A stretch of DNA of 64,000 bases from assembly GCF_935822925.1 (NCBI RefSeq), contig NZ_CAKXZS010000012.1:1-64000 (forward strand), given 5' to 3'. Each line of letters opens with the position of its first letter. The first letter of the stretch is position 1. Under the pieces are notes generated by a model, which worked only from the letters and a program-made list of their open reading frames with translations, had not been told where the DNA came from and searched no databases. Made by a program: the position numbers and the translations under genes. The stretch is from Mesorhizobium ventifaucium (lineage in GTDB: Bacteria; Pseudomonadota; Alphaproteobacteria; Rhizobiales; Rhizobiaceae). Below are positions 26,361 through 35,710 of the stretch, piece after piece.

Positions 26361-27292
26361 GAGAATTTCATTCCTTTTTCGAGCTTGGCCCCGCGCAGAA
26401 ACTCCTGCGCGGCAATGGGCCTTCCGCCCGCACGTTGAACTTCGACCAACCTGATCGCGCCTGACCCGCAGGCGACCGTCAGCCGGTCATCGAGAATTCC
26501 TCCCGGCTCGCCGGCGCCATCTGAAAGCGTCGAGCGAAGCAGTTTCAGCCGCTCCAAGCGGCCGCCAATTTCGATCTCGCACCATGCGCCGGGAAAGGGC
26601 GACAGGCCGCGAATATGATCGTGGACTTCGCCAGCAGGCCGCCTCCAGTCCACGCGCGTCTCCGCTTTATCGATCTTTTCGGCGTAGGTCACCCCCTCCG
26701 TCGCCTGTGCAGTAAATGTCAGGGCATCCCGTTCCATTCGTGCCAGCGCTTCCGCTATCAGCGCGGCACCAATGTGCATCAACCGATCGTGCAGTTCGCC
26801 GGCCGTCATATCGGGGCCGATGGCGCATTTTTCGACCATCGCCACCGGGCCGGTGTCCAGGCCTTCTTCCATCCGCATCACCATCATGCCTGTCTCGGTA
26901 TCGCCGGCCATGATCGCACGCTGGATGGGAGCGGCGCCGCGCCAGCGCGGCAGCAGCGACGCGTGACCATTGAGGCAGCCGAGCCGCGGCGCCTCGAGAA
27001 TCGGTTTGGGCAATAGCAATCCATAGGCGACGACCACGGCGACATCGGCCCGCAAGGCGCGGAACGCCTGCTGCTCGGCCTCGCTTTTCAGCGACACCGG
27101 CGACCGCACCTCGATGCCCAGCCGCTCCGCCTCGCGCTGCACCGGCGACGGCGTCAGTTCCAGCCCGCGGCGGCCGGCGGCGCGCGGCGGCTGGGTGTAG
27201 ACGGCTTCTATCTCATGTCCGGCATCCGCGATCGCCCGCAGCGTCGGCACGGAGAATTCGGGCGTACCCATGAAGATGACGCGCAAGGGCAT
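26357..27292 (-). CDS. fmt: Methionyl-tRNA formyltransferase
   Basis: 311 residues, standard length. The formyl-donor site is [20 protein letters not shown] (catalytic Asn and His), followed by [15 protein letters not shown] with the third catalytic residue Asp. The C-terminal tRNA-binding domain covers about 205-305. It formylates Met-tRNAi using 10-formyl-THF. It is placed nine bases after def, as in most bacteria. Confidence 0.97.
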   Translation of the reverse strand: MPLRVIFMGTPEFSVPTLRAIADAGHEIEAVYTQPPRAAGRRGLELTPSPVQREAERLGIEVRSPVSLKSEAEQQAFRALRADVAVVVAYGLLLPKPILEAPRLGCLNGHASLLPRWRGAAPIQRAIMAGDTETGMMVMRMEEGLDTGPVAMVEKCAIGPDMTAGELHDRLMHIGAALIAEALARMERDALTFTAQATEGVTYAEKIDKAETRVDWRRPAGEVHDHIRGLSPFPGAWCEIEIGGRLERLKLLRSTLSDGAGEPGGILDDRLTVACGSGAIRLVEVQRAGGRPIAAQEFLRGAKLEKGMKFS

Positions 27293-27301
27293 TTTTGAGC
27301 C

Positions 27302-27844
27302 CTATCCCACCAACTTGCCCGGCGCCTTGTTGCCGGACTTGTCCCTGGCGAGCTTCTTGAATTTCTTCACCACCATGTCGCGCTTCAGCTTCGAGATGTG
27401 GTCGATGAACAGAACGCCGTTGAGATGGTCGATCTCATGCTGCAGGCAGGTCGCCATCAGCCCTTCGGCCTCGATCTCCTGCAGCTTGCCGTCGCGATCG
27501 AGATATTTCACCCGCACGGCGGCAGGGCGCTCGACCTCGGCATAGTAGTCCGGGATCGACAGGCAACCCTCCTCGTAGACCGAGCGCTGATCGGCGTTCT
27601 CAATGATCTCGGGATTGATGAAGACATGCGGCGCCGGCGTCTCGTCTTCCTTGGCGAGGTCGATCACCAGCATGCGCAGCGGTTCGCCGATCTGGATCGC
27701 CGCCAGGCCGATGCCCGGCGCATCATACATGGTGTCCAGCATGTCATCGGCGAGCTTGCGCAAAGCGCCGTCGACGCGCTCGACCGGTTTCGAAACCTGG
27801 CGCAGGACGGGATCGGGAAGGATGATGAGCGGCTTGATCGGCAT
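27302..27844 (-). CDS. def: Peptide deformylase
   Basis: 180 residues. All three metal/catalytic motifs are intact: GIGLAAIQ (44-51), EGCLS (92-96) and HEIDH (136-140). It removes the N-formyl group from nascent proteins using Fe2+ or similar metal. It is first in the def-fmt-GNAT-truA operon and divergent from rmuC. Confidence 0.97.
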   Translation of the reverse strand: MPIKPLIILPDPVLRQVSKPVERVDGALRKLADDMLDTMYDAPGIGLAAIQIGEPLRMLVIDLAKEDETPAPHVFINPEIIENADQRSVYEEGCLSIPDYYAEVERPAAVRVKYLDRDGKLQEIEAEGLMATCLQHEIDHLNGVLFIDHISKLKRDMVVKKFKKLARDKSGNKAPGKLVG

Positions 27845-27937
27845 GGCGTCTCACCTAAGACCTCGCACGAAAAGCGTCAACCGGGGCAGTTGCAGCACCG
27901 TTCACGTTTTGATCTGTGCCGTCAGACCGAATCATCT

Positions 27938-29224
27938 ATGCTGTCTGATATGAACGACCTGACCACCATCCTATCCGAACCGATTGCCCGGCTCGGTGCC
28001 ACCACGATCACCCTCGGCCACGCACTGACATTCGGCGCGGTCCTGTTCCTGGGCCTGTTCGTGGCGCTCGTCGTCGCGCTCTGGCGCTCGGCCAAGGCGC
28101 GTGCGGTGGCTGCCGCGGAAGCCGCCGACCACGCCCGCGACGCCGAGGCGCGGATGGCCGGCATCTTGGCAAGCCAGGCCGAGATGCAGGGCCGCATGGG
28201 CGCCATCGCCGAAGTGTTCGGGGCGCGGCAGGCCGAACTCACGCAGTCGATCGGCCAGCGTCTCGACGCGATGACCGGCCGTCTCGGCCAGACCATGACC
28301 GAGCAGACGAAATCGACGCATGAGAGCCTCGCCAAACTGCAGGAGCGGCTGGCGGTCATCGATACAGCGCAAGGGAACATCCAGTCGCTCGCCAGCCAGG
28401 TCGTGCAACTTCAGGCAATCCTCTCCAACAAGCAGACGCGCGGCGCCTTCGGCCAGTCGCGCATGGAGGCGATCGTCGCCGATGGCCTGCCGCACGGCGC
28501 CTATGAATTCCAGGCGACCCTGTCGAACGGCAGCCGGCCCGACTGCCTGGTGAAGATGCCGAACGGCGCGCCCGCACTTGCCATCGACGCCAAATTTCCG
28601 CTGGAAGCCTGGAATGGCATCCGTGCCGCCGAAGGCGCCGATTTGCAGAAGGTCGCCGCACAAGCGTTCCGGCGCGATATCGAGGTGCATGTCCGCGATA
28701 TTTCCGAAAAATACCTGATCCAGGGCGAGACGCAGGACACCGCCTTTATGTTCGTCCCGTCGGAATCGGTATTCGCCGAGATCCACGAGAATTTCGAGGG
28801 AATTGTCCACAAGGCGCACCGCGCCCGCATCGTCATCGTCTCGCCGTCGCTGCTGATGCTGTCGATCCAGGTCATCCAGGCGATTCTCAAGGACGCCCGC
28901 ATGCGCGAGCAGGCGCATTTGATCCAGGGCGAAGTCATCCGGCTGATGGAGGACGTCTCTCGCCTTGACGAGCGGGTGCGCAAGCTGCAGAGCCATTTCG
29001 GCCAGTCGGCCAAGGATATCGACGATATTCTGGTCTCGACATCGAAGGTGACCAAGCGCGGCCAGAAGATCGAGGCGCTGGAGTTCGGCGCGCAGCCGAC
29101 GGAGGGCGACGCCGGATCGGCCGAGACGACACACGGGGCCGGCGCCAGGGCAGAAGCGGGTGCGCGCGTCGCCGACTCCAAGACAGGTCAGCTGAGACTA
29201 AGGGTGGTCGAAGGCGACGACTGA
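27938..29224 (+). CDS. rmuC: RmuC-family DNA recombination protein
   Basis: 428 residues from the ATG at 27938 (a second ATG at 27950 is possible). One membrane helix (about 25-47) is followed by a long coiled coil (50-165) and the RmuC nuclease-like domain, with GAFGQSRMEAI, LAIDAKFPLEAW and TAFMFVPSESVFAEI. RmuC limits DNA inversions and is thought to be a nuclease. The catalytic DxK-type motif can be seen as IDAKFP. The acidic low-complexity C-terminus is variable in the family. Confidence 0.93.
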   Translation: MLSDMNDLTTILSEPIARLGATTITLGHALTFGAVLFLGLFVALVVALWRSAKARAVAAAEAADHARDAEARMAGILASQAEMQGRMGAIAEVFGARQAELTQSIGQRLDAMTGRLGQTMTEQTKSTHESLAKLQERLAVIDTAQGNIQSLASQVVQLQAILSNKQTRGAFGQSRMEAIVADGLPHGAYEFQATLSNGSRPDCLVKMPNGAPALAIDAKFPLEAWNGIRAAEGADLQKVAAQAFRRDIEVHVRDISEKYLIQGETQDTAFMFVPSESVFAEIHENFEGIVHKAHRARIVIVSPSLLMLSIQVIQAILKDARMREQAHLIQGEVIRLMEDVSRLDERVRKLQSHFGQSAKDIDDILVSTSKVTKRGQKIEALEFGAQPTEGDAGSAETTHGAGARAEAGARVADSKTGQLRLRVVEGDD

Positions 29225-29228
29225 AAGG

Positions 29229-29633
29229 CTACTGCTCCTCGACGATCATCGTGCCTTCGAACTCCGGCAGCCAAGGCAGCGCCGAGCGGTGCCAGATCTG
29301 TTTTCTCGGGATCAGTTGTTCGCGCTGCCGCGCCGTGCCGACCCTGATGCCGTAGACTTTCGGGCCGTCGCCAACCGACGTGGCATAGAGGTGCGAACCG
29401 CACTCGCCGCAAAAGGCCTGGGCGCGCCTGGCGCCGCTCGATGCTATCTTTATGTAGATCTTCGGCGTGCCCTTGGTGATCCGGTAGTGGTCCTCCGGCG
29501 CCGGCACGGTCACGCGGAAGGCCGTGCCCGTCAGTTGCTGGCAATCGGTGCAGTGGCAGATACTGGTCTTTTCCGAATCGACTTCCGCCTCGTAAGTGAT
29601 GGCGCCGCAATGGCACCCGCCGTCGATCTTCAT
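29229..29633 (-). CDS. GFA/CENP-V-family zinc protein
   Basis: 134 residues. GGAGG lies 7 bases before the ATG at 29633 but only 1 base before the ATG at 29639, so 29633 is favoured. Zinc cysteines follow the family pattern: GGCHCGA, CHCTDCQ and CGECGSHLY. Members were named for glutathione-dependent formaldehyde activation, but most have no proven reaction. It faces rmuC with only four bases between stops. Confidence 0.88.
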   Translation of the reverse strand: MKIDGGCHCGAITYEAEVDSEKTSICHCTDCQQLTGTAFRVTVPAPEDHYRITKGTPKIYIKIASSGARRAQAFCGECGSHLYATSVGDGPKVYGIRVGTARQREQLIPRKQIWHRSALPWLPEFEGTMIVEEQ

Positions 29634-30250
29634 CTTCATTCCTCCCAAAACCCGTTCGGCAATGCTAGAGCGAGGTGCGCCCGTTTGGACACATAGTATG
29701 GTGCGGCGAGCGCCGCGTAGATCACTTTTCGGGACCCGCCATGGTGTGCTGCCTCGTTTCAATGCGCTGTGAGCCTATCGATCCATGCGCCGAAACTCCA
29801 CACGCAGCACAACGCACGAGCTCTCCAGTCGTTCAAAGCGATACGCCAAAGCCCTAGAGAGTCGGACAGTGGCTTTGGGCGTTCCTTCTCCCCGCGGGAG
29901 AACAGTCCGCAGTTGGCCGGGCGCCGAAGGACACGCTTCGCGGGACACTTTCTTTTCCGACGCGCTCTCCGGCCGCAGAAGCCTCAACCTTGCCAGAGGT
30001 GAACTTCTGACCCCTGAGCGGCTATCGCGGAGCGCATTCCGGGCCACTTTGCTACATCCCCTTCACTGATTCACTGCCCGTCTAGCGCCAGAATGCGAAA
30101 TCCGCTGTGAGGGTGGGGCTTAGCAACAATCGCTCAAGGTCGGTGCGCCGTTGCAGGGCTGACGTGTTTTCATCGAGCCAAGACTGACGCTGGTACCGTG
30201 CCGGGAATGAGCTATAGTTCAGATACCAATCACTGCCGGGCGCTTGCACA
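29634..30250. other. Gene-poor stretch before the adenylate cyclase
   Basis: About 617 bases without a convincing gene. Open frames on both strands (for example about 29775-30069) match nothing I recognise and have no ribosome sites. A short inverted repeat, TTCTCCC-CGC-GGGAGAA, lies near 29890. Base composition is somewhat less G/C-rich than neighbours, which fits an acquired or eroded segment that also includes the transposase remnant near 32 kb. Confidence 0.5.
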
Positions 30251-31837
30251 ATGGCTGGACTGGGTGAACAGATTGCGCGTGAGCAGCGCACCATGGGACC
30301 GCTCCTGGTGGCGGCAGTGGTCATCGGCCTTATAGGTCTGCCCGTCGCAGCCTGGCTCGATCTCCGAGACCTATCGGAACGGATGCTGCGCACGCAAGCC
30401 AGCGAAATCAGCCGGATCATCGACGAAATGCGCGGATTCTACGGCAGCGAAGTCGTGGGGCGCGTGCTGCAAGCAGACGACGCCGTGACCGCGACGCACA
30501 ACTACCGGGACGTGCCAGGCGCGATCCCTATTCCAGCAACCCTCTCGATCGAACTCGGCAAGCGCATCAGCGCTCACGACGGGTCGGTCAAATATCGGTT
30601 CGTCTCGGATCTACCTTTCAAAGGTCGCGACCCCCACCAGCTCGATGTATTCGAGCGGAATGCAATCTTTGCTTTGCGCGCCAACCCGAGGGAGCCGATC
30701 ATCGAAGTCTCGGGTTCGCTGTTTGACCGGCACGTCCGCGCCGCCGCCCCGGTTGTAATGGGACAAGTCTGCGTAACCTGCCATAACTCCCACCCGGACA
30801 GCCCCAAGACGGACTGGAAGGTAGGGGACGTCCGAGGGATCCAGGAGATATCAGTCAAGCAGCCCATCGCTGCGAACGTCCTCGCTTTCAAGTATCTGCT
30901 CCTATATTTCGGCTTCGCGGCGGCGGCGGGCCTGACGTTCATTCTCCTGCAGCGTCGGCAGTCCGCCTTGGTTCAGGGCATCAATAAGGAGCTTTCCGAG
31001 GCAAACGACTTCCTGGCCGCGATCTCATTGAAGATCGCCAAATACCTCTCGCCTCAAATTTACAAAAGCATCTTCAGCGGCCAGAAAGACGTCACCATCG
31101 CGACCGAGCGCAAGAAGCTCACGATCTTTTTCTCCGACGTCAAGGATTTCACGGCGATCGTGGAACGGCTCCAGCCCGAGGACCTGACGGTTCTCCTCAA
31201 CGAGTTTTTCACCGAGATGTCGACGATCGCGCTCAAACACGGCGCCACCGTCGACAAGTTCATCGGCGACGCGCTTCTTGTGTTCTTCGGAGACCCCGAG
31301 ACGCAAGGCGTCGAGGAAGACGCGAGAGCCTGCTTGCGCATGGCTGTCGACATGCAGCGTCGGCTGGAGCAGTTGAACAGGGTGTGGCGTGACCGCGGAG
31401 TTGAACGGCCCTTCCAAGCTCGCATGGGCATCAACACGGGCTATTGCAATGTTGGGAACTTCGGTTCCGATGATCGGATGGACTACACGATCATCGGAGC
31501 CGAAGCGAACTTGGCGGCCCGTCTGCAGTCGATTGCCGAGCCCGGCGGCATCTGCCTCAGCTATGAGACTTACGCGCTCGTCCGCGACCTTGTCCGAGCG
31601 CGTCCGTTAGCACCGATTGCCATGAAGGGGATCAGCCGGGAGGTCGTCCCCTACGAAGTCGAGGGCCTCCTGGGTGAACTGGCCCAGCGCCCTCAGGTCA
31701 TCAGCGAGCACGCGACCGGCCTCGACCTGTTCCTCGATGTTGAAGCAATCGACGAGAACGGGGTCGAGCGGGCGAAGAAACGACTTTCGGAGGCGCTCCT
31801 GGCCTTAACCATCCGAAGCAAGCCCGCCGCTTTTTAG
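30251..31837 (+). CDS. Receptor-type class III adenylate cyclase with periplasmic heme-like domain
   Basis: 528 residues. Membrane helices at about 17-35 and 213-233 enclose a periplasmic DUF3365 (Tll0287-like) domain with a CVTCH motif (174-178), a c-type heme attachment site. A short linker leads to the cyclase domain. Metal aspartates are Asp296 (FFSDVKDFT) and Asp340; adenine-selecting Lys336 (DKFIGD) and Asp411 (MDYTIIG), and transition-state Asn420 and Arg424 are present, so activity on ATP is expected. It probably makes cAMP in response to redox state or a gas ligand. No clear ribosome site precedes the ATG; another ATG is at 30293. Confidence 0.9.
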   Translation: MAGLGEQIAREQRTMGPLLVAAVVIGLIGLPVAAWLDLRDLSERMLRTQASEISRIIDEMRGFYGSEVVGRVLQADDAVTATHNYRDVPGAIPIPATLSIELGKRISAHDGSVKYRFVSDLPFKGRDPHQLDVFERNAIFALRANPREPIIEVSGSLFDRHVRAAAPVVMGQVCVTCHNSHPDSPKTDWKVGDVRGIQEISVKQPIAANVLAFKYLLLYFGFAAAAGLTFILLQRRQSALVQGINKELSEANDFLAAISLKIAKYLSPQIYKSIFSGQKDVTIATERKKLTIFFSDVKDFTAIVERLQPEDLTVLLNEFFTEMSTIALKHGATVDKFIGDALLVFFGDPETQGVEEDARACLRMAVDMQRRLEQLNRVWRDRGVERPFQARMGINTGYCNVGNFGSDDRMDYTIIGAEANLAARLQSIAEPGGICLSYETYALVRDLVRARPLAPIAMKGISREVVPYEVEGLLGELAQRPQVISEHATGLDLFLDVEAIDENGVERAKKRLSEALLALTIRSKPAAF

Positions 31838-31867
31838 GTTCTTGAACGTCTGACCGCATTTGAGACT

Positions 31868-32095
31868 TTGGCAAGCGCCACTACAGTGCAAGCTAATCTA
31901 TGTAGGCCGCCTCTAAAAACTGTCCCCCTGTCAGGGCGCCTCTATGCGCAGCGTCATCTCGTCGAGTGCTGCTTCTCCAAACTCAAGCAGTTCCGGCGGG
32001 TCGCAACACGCTTCGAGAAAACCGCTCGCAATTACCGCGCGTTGTCACTCTCGCGGCTATGCCTTGTGATTGCGCTAACTCTCCACACGGCCTAG
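31868..32095 (+). pseudogene. IS5-family transposase C-terminal remnant
   Basis: The stretch YAQRHLVECCFSKLKQFRR followed by VATRFEKTARNYRAL is the end of the DDE domain of IS5-type transposases, containing the last catalytic Glu region. Only about the last 45 residues are left; what precedes is unrelated, and the final codons appear frame-disturbed. No terminal inverted repeats or full element were found, so it is a dead fragment marking past insertion near the cyclase gene. Confidence 0.85.
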
Positions 32096-32901
32096 TCGAC
32101 GATCTCGTTCGTCCAGACCTTGAAACCGGCCAGCGTGCCGGGCCCAAAAATATGGGTCAGCGGCACATCGGCAGCATCGCGGCCGGAGGCGATCAGGATA
32201 CGGCCGATGCGCGGCGCATTGTTGCGCGGATCGAAGGCATGCCAGCGGCCGCCGAGATAGACCTCCATCCAGGCGGCGAAATCCATGTCCGACCAGGGTT
32301 TCGGCAGGCCGATGTCACTGATGTAGCCGGTGCAGTAGCGCGTTGGGATGTTCAAGGCGCGGCAGAAGGCGACGGCGAGATGGGCGAAGTCCCGGCAGAC
32401 GCCGCTTTGCTCACGGTAGGCCTCAGCTGCCGTGCGCGTCGGCCGCGCGTTGCCGTAATTGAAGCTGATGTGGTTGTGGACGAAATCGCAAACCGCCTGC
32501 ACGCGTGGAATGCCGAGCGGCGTGTGGCCGAACAGCCGCCACGCCTCGTTCGCCAGCACGTCGCTCTCGCAATAGCGGCTCGGCAGCAAGAACAGCAGCG
32601 TCTCGGACGGCAGGTCGCGCACCTCGTGCTGCCACGCCATCAGATCGCCAATCTCGAAGCTTCCGGGATCGCGGATCACCGCGTCCGTGCCGAAGGTAAA
32701 GCGTCCGGGCGGGGCGACAAGACGATTGCACCAATTGCCGAAACTGTCGCGGTAGCTCTCGATCGGCACCGGTGGATTCGAAGTCAGGAAATCCGGCCGC
32801 TCGAGATCGGACGCGCGGGAATAGTGAACGTTGAGCATCGCAATCAGCGGCGTTTCCTGCGGAAAGTCGAAGCTCATCTCGCAGCCGATATGGATTCGCA
32901 T
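32092..32901 (-). CDS. Transglutaminase-like cysteine protease-fold protein
   Basis: 269 residues. An N-terminal beta-sandwich (1-120) precedes a transglutaminase core with Cys in EQSGVCRDFAHLAVAFCRA, then His and Asp in GGRWHAFDPRNN. There is no signal peptide, so it is cytoplasmic. Bacterial members of this group act on peptides or amide bonds, and no member near this type has a defined substrate that I can name. Its 3' end overlaps the transposase remnant by four bases. Confidence 0.88.
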   Translation of the reverse strand: MRIHIGCEMSFDFPQETPLIAMLNVHYSRASDLERPDFLTSNPPVPIESYRDSFGNWCNRLVAPPGRFTFGTDAVIRDPGSFEIGDLMAWQHEVRDLPSETLLFLLPSRYCESDVLANEAWRLFGHTPLGIPRVQAVCDFVHNHISFNYGNARPTRTAAEAYREQSGVCRDFAHLAVAFCRALNIPTRYCTGYISDIGLPKPWSDMDFAAWMEVYLGGRWHAFDPRNNAPRIGRILIASGRDAADVPLTHIFGPGTLAGFKVWTNEIVD

Positions 32902-33110
32902 TGTCGTCCTGACCGGCCTGCCGGATCATCACCCGGCGAAGGCGCGGGCTGTTGCTGCAGTGCAAAAAAGATCATCGCACGGACCGGCGCGGTTTACGAG
33001 CGAATTAGAAACGATTGACAGCCGACGGCTGGCGCCGGCGCCAGATAATGCCTCTTGCGGTCGGGCGTTTCTCTTGGTTCATTCGCTTGCCACAATTGGA
33101 GGAACGAATC

Positions 33111-33236
33111 ATGGCTAAAGGTGCGATGAAGGCGGGCAAAGAAGCCCGCAAGCCGAAGAAGGACGCGAAGAAACCTGCCGCTGCCCCGACCCTGAAAGCG
33201 CCGCCCGTCAAGGCGACCAAACTCAAAGACAAGTGA
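33111..33236 (+). CDS. Small lysine/alanine-rich basic protein
   Basis: 41 residues from the ATG at 33111, preceded by GGAGG at good distance. It has about 14 lysines and many Ala and Pro (KEARKPKKDAKKPAAAP), resembling the tail of histone H1-like proteins. It may bind nucleic acid; function unknown. The longer frame upstream overlaps the region before the divergent transglutaminase gene and lacks a ribosome site. Confidence 0.65.
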   Translation: MAKGAMKAGKEARKPKKDAKKPAAAPTLKAPPVKATKLKDK

Positions 33237-33365
33237 GCCTCGGCGTTTCGGCGCAAGGTCATGACCGACGGCATTTCAGGGCCATCGACATTCAGCGATT
33301 GGTCGGTCCTGAAGTGCCGTCGGCGCTGGTGTTGATTGAGCACCCGAAATTTCCATATCAATGCG

Positions 33366-33421
33366 GCGAAGACGACTTCGCGCTTTGCGAAAAGACCGGG
33401 ACGACCCGCAATCCAAAGGAG
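33366..33421 (+). promoter_or_regulatory. Guanidine-II (mini-ykkC) riboswitch
   Basis: Two small hairpins carry the diagnostic ACGR loops: GCGAAG-ACGA-CTTCGC (33366-33381) and CGGG-ACGA-CCCG (33397-33408). The AAAGGAG ribosome site follows at once (33415-33421), eight bases before the Gdx start. This matches the class in which guanidinium-bound kissing-type hairpins expose the ribosome site. The downstream gene is the expected exporter, which supports the call strongly. Confidence 0.92.
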
Positions 33422-33428
33422 CGTTCCG

Positions 33429-33743
33429 ATGTCGTGGATTCTTCTCTTCTTCGCTGGGCTGTTCGAGATCGGCTGGGCGATCGGCCTCAAATACACTGAC
33501 GGCTTTTCGAAGCCGCTTCCGACCGTCCTGACGGTTGTTTCGATGGTCGTCAGTCTCGCCTTGCTCGGACTGGCGCTAAAGACGCTGCCGGTCGGCACGG
33601 CCTACGCGGTGTGGACCGGCATCGGCACCGTCGGCACGGCGCTGCTCGGCATCTGGCTGCTCGGTGAGCCTGCGACCGCGATCAGGCTGGCCTGCATCGC
33701 ACTCATCGTCTGCGGCATCATGGGATTGAAGCTCGCGACCTAA
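33429..33743 (+). CDS. gdx: Guanidinium exporter of the SMR family (Gdx/SugE)
   Basis: 104 residues with four membrane helices. The essential Glu13 lies in [20 protein letters not shown], and the Gdx-type [20 protein letters not shown] is present, distinguishing it from quaternary-ammonium EmrE-type pumps. It exports guanidinium in exchange for protons as a dual-topology dimer. It stands directly behind a guanidine-II riboswitch, so guanidine should induce it. Historically named sugE. Confidence 0.94.
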   Translation: MSWILLFFAGLFEIGWAIGLKYTDGFSKPLPTVLTVVSMVVSLALLGLALKTLPVGTAYAVWTGIGTVGTALLGIWLLGEPATAIRLACIALIVCGIMGLKLAT

Positions 33744-33785
33744 CGCGCCGAATACATGCGACGCGCTTCCGGTTCCTGTTTCAAG

Positions 33786-33855
33786 GCATGTCGTTATCGC
33801 AAAACCGCTGCGCACTCCCTGGTCAGGCCCGAGCGCATGCTTTTGCGCGACATGC
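33786..33855. repeat. Palindromic intergenic repeat (family C, copy 3)
   Basis: GCATGTCG (33786-33793) returns inverted as CGACATGC (33848-33855). Inside lies the AAAACCGCTGCGCAC core shared with copies near 5.9 and 22.8 kb. It sits between the convergent gdx and DUF6481 genes. Confidence 0.65.
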
Positions 33856-33945
33856 ATTAGTTTGCTGCAAGGCCGCAACCCAAACGCCTTCGGGGCCGCT
33901 GCAAGGCGGCCCTGAATTTGATTAGTGAATCGCGCTGTAGGAGCG

Positions 33946-34380
33946 CTAGCGAGCGGAAAAGCCTGGAGGCGCCCTGCCGGTGCGCTGCTTGCGCGCCGCA
34001 TAGCGCGCGTCGCGCTTGGCTTTGCGCTCGGCCTCGTCGGCAAGCAAACGAGCGATGCGCTCGTTCTCTTCGGCTTCCCGGATCTTCGCTTCCGCCTGTG
34101 CCGCTTCTTCCGCAGCGATACGCGCCGCTTCGGCAGCAGCTTCGCGCTCGGCCTTTTCGGCCGCTTCGCGCGCCAGCTTCTCCTGCTTCAGCCTGGCCTT
34201 TTCGGCCTCACGTATCGCACGAGCTTCGAGGATCGCCTTGCGTTCGGCCTGTCGTGCCAGCACTGCCGGATCGTCTGCTGCCGGCTTTGCCTTGAAGCGC
34301 TCGAGAAGCGCCTTCTTTGCCTCGTTTGCGGCATTGCGCCGCTCGAAAACGTCTTTTTCCCTATAGATAGCCAAGTCCAC
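33946..34380 (-). CDS. DUF6481 family coiled-coil protein
   Basis: 144 residues, nearly all charged helix: about 70% Ala, Glu, Lys and Arg, with heptad-like AEREAAAEAARIAAEEAAQAE. The start MDLAIYREKDVFERRNAA and the ending RYAARKQRTGR fit the DUF6481 family common in alphaproteobacteria. No catalytic motif. Function unknown; a structural or nucleic-acid-associated role is only a guess. Confidence 0.75.
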   Translation of the reverse strand: MDLAIYREKDVFERRNAANEAKKALLERFKAKPAADDPAVLARQAERKAILEARAIREAEKARLKQEKLAREAAEKAEREAAAEAARIAAEEAAQAEAKIREAEENERIARLLADEAERKAKRDARYAARKQRTGRAPPGFSAR

Positions 34381-34605
34381 TTCCCTGAAGTCAATTTGCG
34401 AGGCTTACATACGCGTGAAAACCCAGAGTTCAAGCGCCAAAACGGTATGCCAGCCATGAAATTCTGAGCTGTTGCAGTCGGGAGACGCCTTTTCGGCTGA
34501 ATTCGGCCGAAACGGACATGCACTGTTCACCATCCGACCCTCTGGCGGTGCGGCGGACTGGTCGCTACCTGTAGCGCGAAAAACAAAACACCAGGATGAC
34601 ACATA

Positions 34606-35664
34606 ATGGAACTCGGTCTCTACACCTTCGCCGACGTCAGCCCGGAACCAGGCCTAGGCGCCATCGGTGCGCATGAGCGTCTGCGCAACCTGATCGAGGA
34701 GATCGAGCTGGCCGACCAGGTCGGCCTCGACGTGTTTGGGTTGGGCGAGCATCACCGTCCCGATTATGCGGCTTCAGCGCCGGTCGTAGCCTTGGCCGCG
34801 GCGGCCGAGCGCACCCGGCGCATAAAGCTGACCAGCGCGGTCACCGTGCTATCCTCCGACGATCCGGTCCGCGTGTTCCAGCAGTTTGCGACACTCGACC
34901 TTCTATCCAGTGGCCGGGCCGAGATCATGGCTGGGCGCGGCTCGTTCATCGAATCCTTTCCGCTGTTCGGCTACAATCTCGAAGACTATGACGAGCTCTT
35001 TGCCGAAAAGCTCGATCTGCTGCTTGCCGTTCGCGATCATGTCAAGGTGAGCTGGTCGGGCAGGCTGCGCGCTGCGATCAACGATCGCGGCGTCTATCCC
35101 CGCCCGTTCCAGGACAAATTGCCGATCTGGATCGCGATCGGCGGCACCCCGCAATCCGCCGCGCGGGCCGGCGCGCTCGGCCTGCCGCTGGCGCTGGCCA
35201 TCATCGGCGGCGAGCCGGCGCGGTTCGCGCCGCTGTTCGATATTTACAGGGAGGCGGCCAAACGGGCGGGCAACGATCCGGCGGGTCTCGCCACCAGCCT
35301 CAACGTGCACGGCTTCATCGCCGCGACCACCGACCAGGCGGCTAACGATTTTTATGGGCCGCAGGCCGAGGTGATGAACCGCATCGGGCGCGAGCGCGGC
35401 TGGGGCCCGACGTCAAGAGCGCATTTCGACCAATCGCGCGGCCCGAACGGCGCGCTGTTCGTCGGCAATCCCGAACAGGTGGCCGAAAAGATCGTTGCCC
35501 AGCACAGGATATTCGGCAACGACCGCTTCCTGCTGCAAATGGCGATCGGCACCATGGCGCACGCCAAGATCATGAAGGCGATCGAGCTCTACGGTACCAA
35601 GGTGGCGCCGATCGTGCGCAAGGAAACGGCGAAGGCAATCCCTGCCGTGGCAGCGCAGGCCTGA
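34606..35664 (+). CDS. LLM-class flavin-dependent oxidoreductase (luciferase-like)
   Basis: 352 residues in a TIM-barrel luciferase-like fold. Family features include [34 protein letters not shown] and [22 protein letters not shown]2-dependent monooxygenases and some F420 enzymes share this fold; in a proteobacterium FMN is likely. It is monocistronic by position. A second LLM gene lies at 37.2 kb but belongs to a different subgroup. Confidence 0.9.
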   Translation: MELGLYTFADVSPEPGLGAIGAHERLRNLIEEIELADQVGLDVFGLGEHHRPDYAASAPVVALAAAAERTRRIKLTSAVTVLSSDDPVRVFQQFATLDLLSSGRAEIMAGRGSFIESFPLFGYNLEDYDELFAEKLDLLLAVRDHVKVSWSGRLRAAINDRGVYPRPFQDKLPIWIAIGGTPQSAARAGALGLPLALAIIGGEPARFAPLFDIYREAAKRAGNDPAGLATSLNVHGFIAATTDQAANDFYGPQAEVMNRIGRERGWGPTSRAHFDQSRGPNGALFVGNPEQVAEKIVAQHRIFGNDRFLLQMAIGTMAHAKIMKAIELYGTKVAPIVRKETAKAIPAVAAQA

Positions 35665-35710
35665 TTCTCCGACCAGGCCGTAGGGCTAAGGTCATCATCG
35701 ACGCCGGCTA

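Noticed and set aside
29785..30069. A 94-codon protein gene in the gap before the cyclase
   Set aside because: No ribosome site, no family match, and an equally long frame lies on the opposite strand.
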